A stretch of 64,000 nt of DNA from Hermodice carunculata (lineage: Eukaryota > Annelida > Polychaeta > Eunicida > Amphinomidae). Positions 1-35,928 of this stretch are shown one piece after another (positions within the stretch are counted from its first letter, which is position 1; each line of letters opens with the position of its first letter). The DNA is taken from the NCBI GenBank assembly GCA_964020975.1, contig OZ026618.1, positions 33,010,549 through 33,074,548 of the forward strand, given 5' to 3'. Both the position numbers and the translations under genes were made by a program. A model generated the notes under the pieces. The model was not told the DNA's origin and ran no database searches. It worked only from the letters and a program-made list of their open reading frames with translations.

Positions 1-24071
<24,071 letters not shown>

Positions 24072-26159
24072 TTTAATCCTCTTCAAATTTCCCTTCAACC
24101 ATTGGCCCCACCTCCTGAAAATCATCAAGAACAGGAAGGTAATTTATTGTTTCTACAATCCATGTATACATGTGTGTATACATATATTGCCACTTCACGG
24201 GCGCCCGCCCCAATTTTAAGGTAAATTAGAATAACATTAAAAAAAATAAAATACTGGCCCCAGAGAATTGCAAACAAATCTTCGGACAGCTTTTCAAGCA
24301 TGTGCCCATGCCATATCTTTATGGAATATTGTGTCTATAAAACACACACACATTACAAAAATGTGAAATGCATCGATAACAAAACACACAATGCACTGTG
24401 AATCTTTTCATTTGGGAAGCAACACCACTTTTCTTTTTCTTGAACCCTATGCTGATTTAAAAGCAAGATAGTTGCTTTTTAAAGGATGGACATCACTCCA
24501 TGATTGTCTGAACACACCACAATAATTTTTTTTTGTTTGTTTGTTTGGTTTTTTTTATTTTTTTTTATTTTTTTTTTTTTTTGTCCTTTTTGTTTGTTGT
24601 TTCAAGTTTTCGGGCTTTGCCACGACCAACATCACAGATAATCTGGTAGAGCTTTCCTGACTTCCCTGCAAAGCTCTTTGTGGATACCAATAGGAGATGT
24701 GTACATATGCATGGATTGTAGACATAATAAATAACTTATTCAAGGCCAAATATTTACATTTGGCATTTTTTTTTAAGCATCAGAAGAACAGGAAACATTT
24801 GGAAGGTAATTTTTCCATGAATGCAGTCGATTACATGTCCACATGCAATCATAGCAGCCTTCTTGTACTTAACGCAGCGCAGTACTAGCGACTTCAGGAC
24901 TAGTTTGGTTTCCTCTGGTTGGCCTAAAATCCATGCTCTACTAATCGGACCCCCCCCCCCCCCCCCACAAGCTTGTTCAAAATATTTGCATCACAAGCAT
25001 ATAACGCGATACACTATTAAGACATGAATATTAAGGCAGCCTATTAAGTTTCTTCAGTGTAAATATACAAATTGAACGTCCATTCAATTGTATTCATCTT
25101 TGTTTGATTTCAACTTGGCGATGCAGGCATTTTTATATGGCCAATGACATTGCTAGCGTGACGTCATTAAAACGCCCATCATCCAGTTGCAATCACCCGT
25201 TGATGAATACAAATAGAAAGGACGTTCAGTCCCTAAATAAAAATAATTATTTGTTTCCTGTCACATACGGTATACATGAGAAAAAAAATTCAAGAGCAGT
25301 GGGTAGGGAAAATATTCTACCTTCAAAGTGGTTTTGAAAACCATTTTCAGTTCACCTCTTAAGCAACTTTCCTTTGCCTTTCAGGACATGGATAATAAGC
25401 TTTGAAAATGCTCATGACCAGTCAATGATAATTCAGTTCCAAGCATTTGGACCCACTGTTGATGCCTGAGATATTGCAGTACAAAAAAAGGACTGCTTTT
25501 TCAAACAACATTTGTCAGCTGCCTGGTATTATCTTTTCCACACTAACTGACCTCTCTTGAGGGATCATCGGGTTCATGTGACCACATGACCTGCGTCTCA
25601 CGGGAAGGACTACCGTCAAGCACAGTTTACGAAGATCCTAAGATGCAATCACACATTCATCAGACATATGCCCCCCTCACTGTGTTGTTCTCCTTTGACA
25701 TACATATGCATGTATTTGCATTTAATTTTATAATGATCCATCAAAAATCAAACACCATGTGGGCGTGGAATTTTTTTTTTTTCCAATTTTGGCCAAAAGT
25801 ATTATGTAATTCATTAGGTGGCACCACCAATAATAAAAGAACCTAGACAATGGTGTCAGAGAATATTTGTTCCCCTGAATATATTTGTTTCCCCTGGAAG
25901 GAATATTTGTTGCCCAAATGAATATTTGTTTCTCCCCCTATTTTATTTTAATTTTCAACATGATTTCTTCTGCACAATGACATCTACATACGGTATATGT
26001 GTAAGACATGTTCAAGGATGTTTTACACAAAATGTTTTATTCATGTTGTGAGTTGCTTCAAAATTTTATGTTCAAATGAAGCAAAAGGTGAAAGAAATAC
26101 AGAAACTAAGCTAAATATTGAAACAGTATAGCATAGAGACTAAATATATTTGTGAATAC

Positions 26160-26335
26160 AGTGGTCCCTGTCACCAGAGACCACCCTTATAGCAACAAAA
26201 AAGTGGTCTTATGAGACAGGTGGTCTTTCACGGCAGGTAAATTAACATGGGAAGTATAGGACTTGCGAATCTGAAGTGGTCTCTCATGAGAGGGTTGTCT
26301 CTAACGACAGGGGTCTGTCATGACAGGGACTACTG
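26160..26335. repeat. GTGGTCTCTCATGAGAGG-type repeat
   Basis: Several GTGGTCT(C/T)TCA/TGAGA(G/C)AGG words around CCCTGTCACCAGAGACCACC and GTCATGACAGGGACTACTG. The ends are roughly complementary. Relatives at 4390-4490, 6060-6240 and 27960-28070. Confidence 0.55.
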
Positions 26336-26370
26336 CATCACTTCCCCCTCTTGCTGAATGAAATTAGAAT

Positions 26371-26644
26371 GTAACCATGGTAACCACTCAGAATTGAAAT
26401 TACAGAAGATAAAGTATAACACTGGGACTTTAGAAATGTTTGTGGGTAGTCTGTTAACATCCTGTTACCAGCCTATTGGTAGCCTGTCGACAAACTCACA
26501 AGTGGCTGCCAATAGGCTGGCAACAGGCTGGCAATACATAGAAACTTTGGTAATGGACTGGATCAATTTTGTGTCATGGTGCACTCTGAATCACTTCACT
26601 GTCAGCCAGATCCTGCTGTACTGCCCACTGGTTACCATGGTAAC
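26371..26644. promoter_or_regulatory. Paired RFX X-box motifs around a 24-bp inverted repeat
   Basis: GTAACCATGGTAAC (26371-26384) and the perfect palindrome GTTACCATGGTAAC (26631-26644) both fit the RFX X-box GTNRCC-N2-RGYAAC. Between them the arms 26461-26484 and 26504-26527 (CCTGTTACCAGCCTATTGGT and its mirror) pair with two mismatches over a 19-nt loop. Function is inferred only. Confidence 0.45.
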
Positions 26645-27284
26645 AATCTATTTCACTAAATTCATTTTCTTGGTGCAAGCCAGAGCTCTGCAAATAACAT
26701 TACATGCACATGAGTATCACATGTACATGCAGATTGAACAGTTATCCATTGGATACCTTTCGACAACTCCAAAAAGGATTCACTGGCCATCACAAGGTAC
26801 ATGTTCACTAGCCAAATAGTCAGGGCATTCAAATGTACAATTTAGCTAATAAATTTTCATAAGCAATTGCCAAGTTGGTTAAGTGTATCTTTTTTAATTT
26901 TTCCAACTTTCGATGCACATGTTCGTAGTACTTATATTACTCAATTACATTTATCACACATAATTAACAAGATTATGTGGAATTTTGCATGTCGATGGTT
27001 TGGGCTAACAGGAGTCGCATATCAATTTTGGATCAAGCACTTCCTGTTGCTCTAATTAGCACAATTGGCAAGTGCAGTAAAATCCCTAGTGGCAGCACAC
27101 AGTGTCACAGAAATTTGGAAAATGCCAAGGCAGAAACATACTGGCACTCTTTGATGTGAGTCTATCAAATCTGCACAGTGCCACCGGTTTATAATGTCTG
27201 TCTCTATCATTACGGCCGAGCAACACTGGCAGCAGAAAGTGACCTCACACTGAAAGTGGTCTTGACTCTTAAAGCGGTGTTTTA

Positions 27285-27495
27285 AGACTGAGTCATCAGC
27301 TTTCCTACGAACACTTGTACGCCAAGTGTGACGAGGAAAGCTGTTGACTAAGACTACTCTTTGCTTTAGACTAGGCTTGCTTGTATTTGAATGAAAAGTA
27401 TCTTCATGAGGAATTTGAATCTTTTATCTATTATATGTTAATAATGGTAATGAGAAAACAAGTATAGCAGTGATTAGCACTTTTAGGGTTAAATT
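27285..27495 (+). mobile_element. Hairpin-core inverted-repeat element, copy 6
   Basis: The core at 27285-27355 has GACTGAGTCATCAGCTTTCC / GGAAAGCTGTTGACTAAGAC, with inner arms ACACTTG / CAAGTGT unlike those of copies 1, 2 and 5. The tail (TTTGAATGAAAAGTATCTTC) resembles copies 7 and 8. The right end is AGGGTTAAA. Confidence 0.65.
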
Positions 27496-27959
27496 ACAGG
27501 TACACTCATGCAACATATAGGCTATAATGTTTTGAAAGGACCCAAGCAGACATGGTCTCACAACAGCAGTGTTTTTTTGAAAAAAAGTACCACTATAAAT
27601 TCTTGCACTTGTTACCTGCAGCCTGCATTCCCGCCCAATGTGCAGAGATGAGTGACTAATCCCATCTATTACTTGTTCTCCACCCCAACAGCGGAAACAG
27701 TGGCTGACACAAATGCTGCTATCTTCAATTTCCAGACCTACTCATCCATTCAGAAACTGACAACATTAACCACCTTGATTACATTTCATCGACGCTCCAC
27801 TTAGCCACTAGTTATAGCCTTTAGTGACACTTCCAAGAGTCTCATACAAAGAGTCAAGTTCCAAGATTACAGGCAATTTCATGTCCACTTCACTGGATGA
27901 TTTTTGAAAAATTATATTGCTGAAATGATTGGATGGACAATATCAATGTCCTACATATG

Positions 27960-28070
27960 TACCGAAGTCTCTCTTTTGAGAGACCATCTCTGGGGCAGAT
28001 CTTAAAGTGGTCACATAAAGCAGGTGGTTTCTCACTGGAATGGTCTCTCGAAAGAGAGACTATTACATAA
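27960..28070. repeat. GAGAGACC/GGTCTCTC repeat
   Basis: AGTCTCTCTTTTGAGAGACC at the left and GGTCTCTCGAAAGAGAGACT at the right, with GTGGTTTCTCACTGGAATGG between. Same style as 26160-26335. Confidence 0.55.
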
Positions 28071-28639
28071 CATATATGTATATAATATATGTTTTTTGCC
28101 ACATTCCACCCCTACTGGCCATGCCACTTCCACAGCATGTAACCTGGTAACCTGTTCAGAACTGATCTATACATGTACTTGGAGAGGGTGACTATGGAAT
28201 ATGCTCTTCCTGCCCAAATCACCCAAAAGCACCAGCATGTAAAAAGGATCTACTCTAATGTTTTGACCTGAATTTTTGCTGAGGATTGCGGATAGGGCCA
28301 GTCAAGATAGCAGAACTCAGGTCAATAGTCATTGGGGAGGGCTGGGTGCAATACATATGTATCTTGTTTTGACCAGGAATGGGTTAAACTATCTAACTAA
28401 AGGCATACCAACGTCAAATGTAGTCTATTTTTTTTCCCCTGATCTCTTTCATCTTTTGATTCTACTGTGTGTAAAGTAGAGTTGTATCAACTCATCAAGA
28501 TTCATCACCCTCCAATCATGTATCTATGAGACCGATCCGTTGCAGGTATGCACGGTCACGTGATATTGAGAACCCCGTTAAATACTGCAAACTAAATGCC
28601 ATTGAACCTGTAATTATAAGGGCATTTAAATTTGTAACC

Positions 28640-29845
28640 AGAAGCCTATGGGCCTAATGTTCTGCTGGCATCGGGGCTATATTGCACCTGTTCATTTCAA
28701 AGCTGTGAGTCCTTAAAAGGCTTCTGACCATAAAAAGCTGAATCCAAAAATTATCCACCAGATGGCAGTTCGCTCTACATGTAATCATTGCTTATTTGTG
28801 CAACTCCTGTGATGCATATTGTTGCATGTGCCAAGACAACGAGTGAGTCCTTAACTTTATGTCCTCAGTGACCTTGGGACAGAAGATCAAGGACACCCAG
28901 ACTATGTAATACAAGAGGCCCATAGGCCTACCTGGTGCTGTGCTGAAATTGCCATTGAAGTCCAACCTACACCCTACCATTACAAAATCACCTGTTTCAA
29001 CTTTACAGGCATGGTGACCTCACAAAAATAGGTCAAGGTCACTGATGTTACTTATAATTCTGACCTCACAAAAATAGGTCAAGGTCACTGATGTTACTTA
29101 TAATTCTAGCTTTGGTCATTGTCTATATATCCCATACATTTGGCAAGTCTTATCTAATTACCCTTCGAGATATGGAATTTGATATTTTAAAACACATTTG
29201 GCTCATAACTTCAATCATATTATAGGTGGCACCATTAGTATCAGTACCAACTTAGACTCTGACCTCCCCCACAATCCCACTAAATGTGGTGAAGATCTGC
29301 CCCAAATAAAGATGCTAGAGTGTTCGCAAGATTTTCCTATTTTGACCCCTATATTGCATAATATTGTAGGTGGGGCCATCTATATTGGAAAGACCCTAGA
29401 TTTTTTATACCCCTTTAAGTCCTGAAAGTTATATTGGGCTAACTTGAAAACTGTAGACAGTACTGCGGTCACAAGACTTTCACATTTTGCCCTGTATCTT
29501 ACATAATATTTTAGGTGGTGCCACCAACATTGATGTTGACAAAAATTTTCATACACTTTATAACTCCTAAACGTTACATGGGCCTACCTTAAGAATTGTG
29601 GGGTGCAGAGCATTCACAAGATGACCCAAACATTCAAATTGCCATTTCGTTCTTGACCTTCAACTCGGATTAAAAAATTGTTACTGTTCAAAATATGCAT
29701 CCAACATCCAGCTTTCCATATATAGTCTGTTTGTTCAAATCGGGTCATAACTTTTTGAGTTATTGAGGAAAAACAATAAACTTGGACAAGTGCCAAACTC
29801 CACAATTACTGGGTCACAGTGACCCAAAAAGCAGGTCACCAAGTA
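28640..29845 (+). repeat. Dispersed AACAAGAGGCCC-family repeat, two nested or adjacent partial copies
   Basis: Starts at 28640 (AGAAGCCTATGGGCC) and 28912 (ACAAGAGGCCCATAGGCC). Shares CACAGTGACCCAAAAAGCAG and GGTCACCAAGT with the copy at 17130-17170. A 47-bp direct duplication (GACCTCACAAAAATAGGTCA...) lies at 29011-29107. The usual AGCTAAAAAT end is not found. Confidence 0.55.
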
Positions 29846-30062
29846 CTAGGGTTGGGATTTGGTCCGAATTTCAAAGTCTCGATGATTGGTTTTTAGAAGT
29901 GACTGATGATAAATTATAATCGGTTTGGGGAGTAGTCTCAACAACTCATTGATAGAGCTTAAGGTAGCGATCTAGTGAACAACATAAAAATCAACGATGT
30001 TTCACTTTTTACATTTTCTGGTCTGTTAACAAGTTAACTTTAAGTTCCGCATTGTTTTGTTG

Positions 30063-30265
30063 CTAAATACTTTTTACTTTGACGTTAAAATCGTTGTTTT
30101 TCCTGACGCGGTCGTACCAAACTGGAGTGTAAACAAAGCTACCACTGAACGTGCCGGTTTGTTGGGTCACGTGACCTGTGATGCGCCCACACTGATACAT
30201 ATCTAGCGAGGTCAGGGGGTCACGGTCTGACTCCAACACAACTTCAAAGCGATTCCTCTGTACCC
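30063..30265 (-). CDS. Candidate exon, unknown product
   Basis: A good acceptor (TTTTTCCTTTTAG|GGG) opens a frame encoding VQRNRFEVVLESDRDPLTSL and a following stretch with GRITGHVTQQTGTFSGSF, to a stop at 30063. The composition looks protein-like and the area is CpG-richer. I recognise no family and see no partner exon, so this may be chance. Confidence 0.25.
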
Positions 30266-30309
30266 CTAAAAGGAAAAAGGGTCGCAAAATAAAATAAAAT
30301 ATTGTACAA

Positions 30310-30612
30310 ATGGACACGGATATCAGGACAAAACTTGCCGATAGTGACAAGGCCTCGTATTACAAAACGTGGCCTGAAGAGCCCAGGCCCCAGCTTTTAA
30401 TTTCAGCGGTTGTGCCATCCAAATCCGCCGGCACCGAATCTGAATTGGACAGTCTCGATGACGACGACGGGAAAACACATTTATCAGCAACGCATAAAAA
30501 AATTAAATTAACAGAAAAATGTGTGCGTGCACTGGATATTTCCTTGGACAGTGAATCAAGTGTGACTAGAGCCTCTGCCCCTGGCCCTGCTCCGTCCCCT
30601 CGGCTGAAGTAG
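30310..30612 (+). CDS. Candidate 100-aa ORF, unknown product
   Basis: ATG to stop, 100 codons. It encodes a polar, low-hydrophobic protein with MDTDIRTKLADSDKASYY, an acidic ESELDSLDDDDG stretch, a KKIKL patch and a Pro/Ser-rich end. It reads like a disordered nuclear protein or first exon, but no family is recognised. It overlaps the antisense candidate at 30063-30265, so at most one is likely real. Confidence 0.25.
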   Translation: MDTDIRTKLADSDKASYYKTWPEEPRPQLLISAVVPSKSAGTESELDSLDDDDGKTHLSATHKKIKLTEKCVRALDISLDSESSVTRASAPGPAPSPRLK

Positions 30613-33169
30613 CCTGTTCTTCACGGTGGCATTTTGGCGAGTTACGGGAAGAACTTCAAGAAGTTGAGGATGTCCACATAAAATGCTATGAGATGGGGCT
30701 GTGATCCAATCTTTTTATTTTATGACTACAATTTATTTCACCATTTTCGGGTTTCATTAGGCTATATGCACCATTCATCAACATTGAAGTTCGGTTTATT
30801 AGTTTCTTGGTTGGCGTTTCAAGTCTGTGAAGTGTGATATGAAACCCGTCCGCCAGCCTGAATGAAGCCTGTTTGGCTGGAACTTGCTGTAAACAAGCAA
30901 AACAACCTCTAAAAATTTCAGAACAATGACACATGACGGGGTAATTTAAAACAGATTCTAATTCACCGCTTGGTGGTTTCATGAATAGTGCGATTCATTA
31001 GACCCCAGTTGTATTGTAGACTTCATCCCTCGCTATCGTCAACTTGCATGGCTGTAGCGGCAGCAGTTATCTTTGGCATATTTGCATAATTAGCTCTTTC
31101 AAGTTCTAGTACGCCTGCTTGCTGGGTAACTCCGCCTACTTCCGCGAAAACGTCATATGGCGCTAAATTTCCACGAGGGTATTTAAAAGGACAGGAGACG
31201 TACCTCCGTATGAATATGTGATTTCTAGCTATAAATCACTATATTTTAGATGTTTTGAACATTGATAGACAACTAGGGAGGTCGTAATTATCGCGGAAGA
31301 TCAAAAATAGAACCTGTCTTGAATAGTTTTGGCGGCATTGACCGACGAAGGTCAAAGATCATTAGACCAAGAGAAATAGCCTGTTTTCTCGGGTTCACTT
31401 TTACGAAGGAACGGCCACTTCCAGCGAAATTGGGGAAAAATCCACTGGCTCGATTCTGTTCAGACTTGGCATGTATGATAAGTTATTTATTTTCTCTGAA
31501 AGGTTGTTTTTGTTTGTTGATAACGGGAATAGTTTTGTAGTTTCACCGTCATTCCCAGAGCTTTCACCCAAAGTACATGTACATGGCACAACTATAAATA
31601 TCTTTCGTGACCTAAAATAGGGCTCGTTTGCGTTATCGACAATACAAAACACGTTTTGATGGCCAAGAATCTAGGCTAGCGGTAAAGCGGACGGAAGTGG
31701 TCGTCGGATAATCTGTTGACCTCCCAAATTCGCTGGAGTGGCTTTGGGTTGGCACAAACGATTGTCCGACTTTGTGGCTTCATAAAATAAATACCGTTGG
31801 ATAGAATTTAATAAAGGTGGTATCTTCGTTTGCGCTAGACACTCAGCTTTTAGAAAATGTATACTTTTATATGGTTTACTGTTGTCTATTTTTCACAATC
31901 GCGAGAAATGGTGAGCAATGTCCGTTCATATGCGTTCACTAGATCGCCACGTTAATGAACCAGTTTCAAGTTTTTTTTTAAAACAAAATTTGAAGGTACA
32001 CACCAGAGATACCACCCTATTGGCTTGCCTTCTTGCATTTACTTGTGCTTTCTAGTGCTTTATTGCTTTATGATGTGACATGCATGTGTTACCTGCAAAA
32101 GTAAGGAAGCACTACTTCTACACTACTGCTAGTACTATACTAACTAGTACTACAAAGCATATTTAAGTCACAATTTATTGACTTTATTAAAAGAAATCAG
32201 TTAATATGTACTACTAGTCATACACTACAGAGGGGAGAGGGAGGGTACCCATCACACAAAATTAAATGCTGCAACCACACATCACACACAACTAAATGTT
32301 TTCAATCACATTCACATGAAAGGAGTGACAACAGGGGATATCCATGCATTCCGTGGCTATGTCATAATGTCACATAAAATTAAAATGCCCAACCAGGCAA
32401 TCACACATCAGTGACATCATACAAATTTATTTCTTCTCAATTCTCATCACACATAATTTTTATCACACATCACGCAAAAGATCCCCCCCCCCCCCCCCCC
32501 CCCGCGCCACCACCACAGCCTAAGGATCAGTACAGGGACTACACCCAACATTTGAAATTCAAAGAAACATATTGGCTTTTTTTGTTGGAATTAGTTTTGT
32601 TTAATCTTTGGTTCTTTGCACTTATATCACAACGTAACTGCCTTAACTCCTGGCACTCTGCCAGTATCTGGTATCGCACACAGTGTGCCACCGGGCAGTT
32701 TTCTAATCGCTTGCGCAAGAGAGGACATCTTGGATTGAACATGCCTGTGAGTTTTGCGATTCAATCCTAGTGATCAGCACGAAGTCGGTCAGAAATTACA
32801 TGAGGTATAATTCTGTGCAATTTTTATTTCAATTTACCCCCTAAATTTTTTTTTATGCTTTATGGGATGTCAAGCGTCTGGTCACCTTTTTTTTTTTTTT
32901 TTACCAACAAACACGGTCACGGGCAGTGCAACACAAGCGAGTGTGAACAGGCACGAGTCCGGGCATGGTTTTCCATTATGTGCGTGTATTTTTCCCGGCC
33001 TTCAGTCATAAATTTCATTTCTCATTTGTTCTTTTATACAGATTTTTATCCTTTCAGACATTTCAATCAAATTAAAACAACAAACTTTGGATAAAAACAT
33101 CGTGCCGTGACGTATCTGAGACAGCAATCGACAACACATCGTGTTGACACAAATCTCAATCAGGCTAAG

Positions 33170-33337
33170 CTTCGTCACCGTGCGGTGACGGAATCTGCGT
33201 ATTTTCCTTGCTTTGCTTGTGGAATTTTCATTCCTGCCTTTATCTGTGTCTAGATCTGTTCCATCGAAGTCGTTTTGCGAAAGTATGATGTCAAAATTTC
33301 GCATCTTGGTCCTATAATCTTTGCGTGAATGCGACAT
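33170..33337 (-). CDS. Candidate first exon, unknown product
   Basis: From ATG the frame encodes MSHSRKDYRTKMRNFDIILS, a QNDFDGTDLDTDKGRNENS stretch and a basic end (KARKIRRFRHR), to a possible donor ACG|GTGACG. Upstream (higher coordinates) there is an ATCCAATGAG CCAAT-type box near 33425. Unrecognised and weakly supported. Confidence 0.2.
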
Positions 33338-35832
33338 GTTCACCTGCACAACAAATCAAACTTGACTCAAGCACATGGCAAACAACGAGTTTGATAGGAC
33401 GGTGACTTGCACGTGACCAAATCCATCCAATGAGAAACCTCGAAATGACCCAGCGCATTTATAATGAGCTTCGATTCTCATTCTGGGCTATTTTTGGAGG
33501 GATACCCCAGGAATATTTATTTCTTAGCCAATAAGAGAGCTTGTTACATTAAGGGACGAAATTCTGAGGATTCCAGCAGTATAAAAAACAGTGGCGGACG
33601 ACGCAAAACGTCGTGGCGGCAAAGGGGCAAAGTTACGAAGTTTGAGTGTAAATTTTGGGAGTGGTATCATTCAAAATGTCACGAAAGAGCTGTTGCCAAG
33701 GCCAATCATGTGACCACTTTCTCAAGCCCATCCCCTGCACACCAACAATATACACGGTCAGCATGACTGTCAACGCTCAGCAAGAAACTCTACCAAATAC
33801 CCCATTTTTCTCTGTTTTGCAATTTCGGCAGAAATTTGATTATTATATAACGTATAGATAAGATATTCATCCATACAAAGATCAAAAACCATTTTTTGGT
33901 CAAAATTTCGGGTGATTTGTATCTTGCTACCTTAAAACCCAACAACACCCTTGGCTAAAGTTACACAGCTTGCACTTGACAGCTTCTCTCTTTTGACCCC
34001 TCTTCACAATGGGACCATTCCATGGCAAAGTGACCTTGTTTCCCAGAATCTGGCCCGTAATTTCAATTTTCATCTCAAAATGACAAGAAAAAAAATTTTT
34101 TGCGCCATAATACCGGTACTAGCAAGTAACAAGCTGTCTGTGAATATATTACCGGACTTCGTGAAACCTGATGATGCTCTTATATTCATGATACCAGGGA
34201 TCAATGTACCATAGTTTCATGGGCCATTTTTATTTTTCCCAATTTGAAGAAAAGGCCCCAAATTTGTTTCCAATCCTCTGAAATTATCGAAAATCATGCA
34301 GGATTCCAAAAAACGTACAAAATTTCATCGCAATTTTTATCAAAAAAGGCCCCTTCCTCCAAATCCAGGGACTGCTGGTGCCATTAGCCAATTAGCCAAA
34401 TGCTAATGTTTCATTCATTTGGCTAAAAAGGTTTGCAAATGGCTAATTTATTTTAACATGAATTATATGAGAGTTCGGTCAAATTCTGTGGCGATTACTG
34501 CTATATTTTCCCATTTGGCTAGAAATTTTGAAGTCCTAGATCTGTCCCTGCAAATCCTAGATTAACCCCTGGATACAATGTACATGTACGCTTCAGAGAG
34601 AATTACCAAGTGCTGCATGACATATATATGCAAAATATCATGAGGGAAATATGCTGTTTTATGAGTAAATGTTACAAGACATTTAACATACTGGGTATAT
34701 TGTGGACTACTTGTTTTCACTTTTCGGGCAGATATTGCATGTCAAAATGATGTAGTTTGAGAAAACGCACATTCTGTCATGATCTAAATAAAATGAACAG
34801 ACGACAATTTACATCTGGGCACTTTTGGATGATTTGAGTGGGAAGGGCGTACGCAGAGATTCCCTTTCTCCTCGGCAAAACAAAAACAGTCACAACTTGC
34901 ATTTCACATCTGCAGTCTCTCATTATTGTACTTGTGTACCCAACATCAGGAAGTTACAGGAACAGGTGTTTTCTGTCCTGTCCTAATCCTGTATGAGACA
35001 TATATATCTGTAGTCATTGCGTGCAATGAGATGCACATAACACATGCAAGCCTGTAACAGGCCTTTGTATGCCAGTTGACACCTGTGTTCATATCTTGGA
35101 AGCAAAACACACCTGCCTGCCGGGCACAACACCTGCCTCTGCACACATCCACAGTGAAACCTGCATTTATGATCTTGGACTCCATATGCAATTTCAGGAC
35201 AGGTTGTTTTTTTTTTTTTTTTTTTTTTTTTAAATGTTGGAACAGTTGTGTGGTCTCTATGACCAGCCTATTGCCAAAAACGGGAAGAACAGAAGAAAAG
35301 AGAATGAGAGATATGGAGGGGAGGGGCAGAAGGAAGGAAGGAAGTTGCAAAAAGGCATTCAGCCAACACAAAGGTTGATCCAGTTATCTGGAAAAGGGAG
35401 GGCCAAGTGGTGAAAACATTGACTTGTTTTGTCGAGAGGGGGGGGGGGGGGGTCTTCCTGCAGAAAATTTAGGTGTAAAACGGTGGATTATGAGCCTCGT
35501 CGAGCCCAATTTGCAGGAAAGACAGCAAAGATTTGAAGACAAATAAACAAAAGTATCTACATGTAGTTTGTGAAAACATTTTCGGGGTGGCTGAAGGGTG
35601 TGTGTGTGTTGCTTGGCCTCCAAAACACCCCCCCCCCCCCCCGCATACATGATTAAAAACAGTACAGTATGTCATACGAGCATAAGCATATACATGTTAC
35701 AAATAAAATAGCCTTGAACTGACTTTATTTTGACAAATACGTGTACAGTTTCATAAAAGCAGTTGTTTTCGTAGATGCATCCAGTGAACCATGAACAAAA
35801 GTTGTTCAATTTGAATTTTACCTATTCAGGGC

Positions 35833-35928
35833 ACAAAATTCAAATGTTGATCGTCTATCGTCAAAACTATTATGCGTAGAACAAAATTCAAATGTTGACC
35901 GTCTATCATCAAAACTATTACGCGTAGA
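35833..35928. repeat. 48-bp direct tandem duplication
   Basis: ACAAAATTCAAATGTTGA(T/C)C ... GCGTAGA twice (35833-35880, 35881-35928) with three differences. Confidence 0.9.

Larger units (their letters stand above)
24072..28600. other. Upstream of CPS; no recognised gene
   Basis: Holds a possible leader-exon acceptor near 24117, poly-T/poly-A near 24525-24580, a C run (24950-24966), the X-box/inverted-repeat cluster (26371-26644) and a hairpin-core element (27285-27495). GTGGTCTCTC repeats lie at 26160-26335 and 27960-28070. I could not place the CPS promoter. Confidence 0.5.
29850..33450. other. CpG-richer, repeat-poor stretch; possible promoter and first-exon area
   Basis: CG dinucleotides are visibly more frequent here than in the surrounding DNA, at about 30.1-31.2 and 33.0-33.4 kb. 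An octamer ATTTGCAT (31079-31086) and a TATTTAAAAGG box (about 31180) sit in one part. Three weak candidate exons are listed separately. A C run of about 22 (32482-32503) is near its right end. Confidence 0.35.

Noticed and set aside
26358-26819. 153-codon plus-strand ORF
   Set aside because: It spans the X-boxes and an inverted repeat, has no recognisable domain and lacks coding-like composition.
34946-35378. 141-codon minus ORF and 100-codon plus ORF
   Set aside because: Both run across a poly-T/poly-A tract and have no signature.
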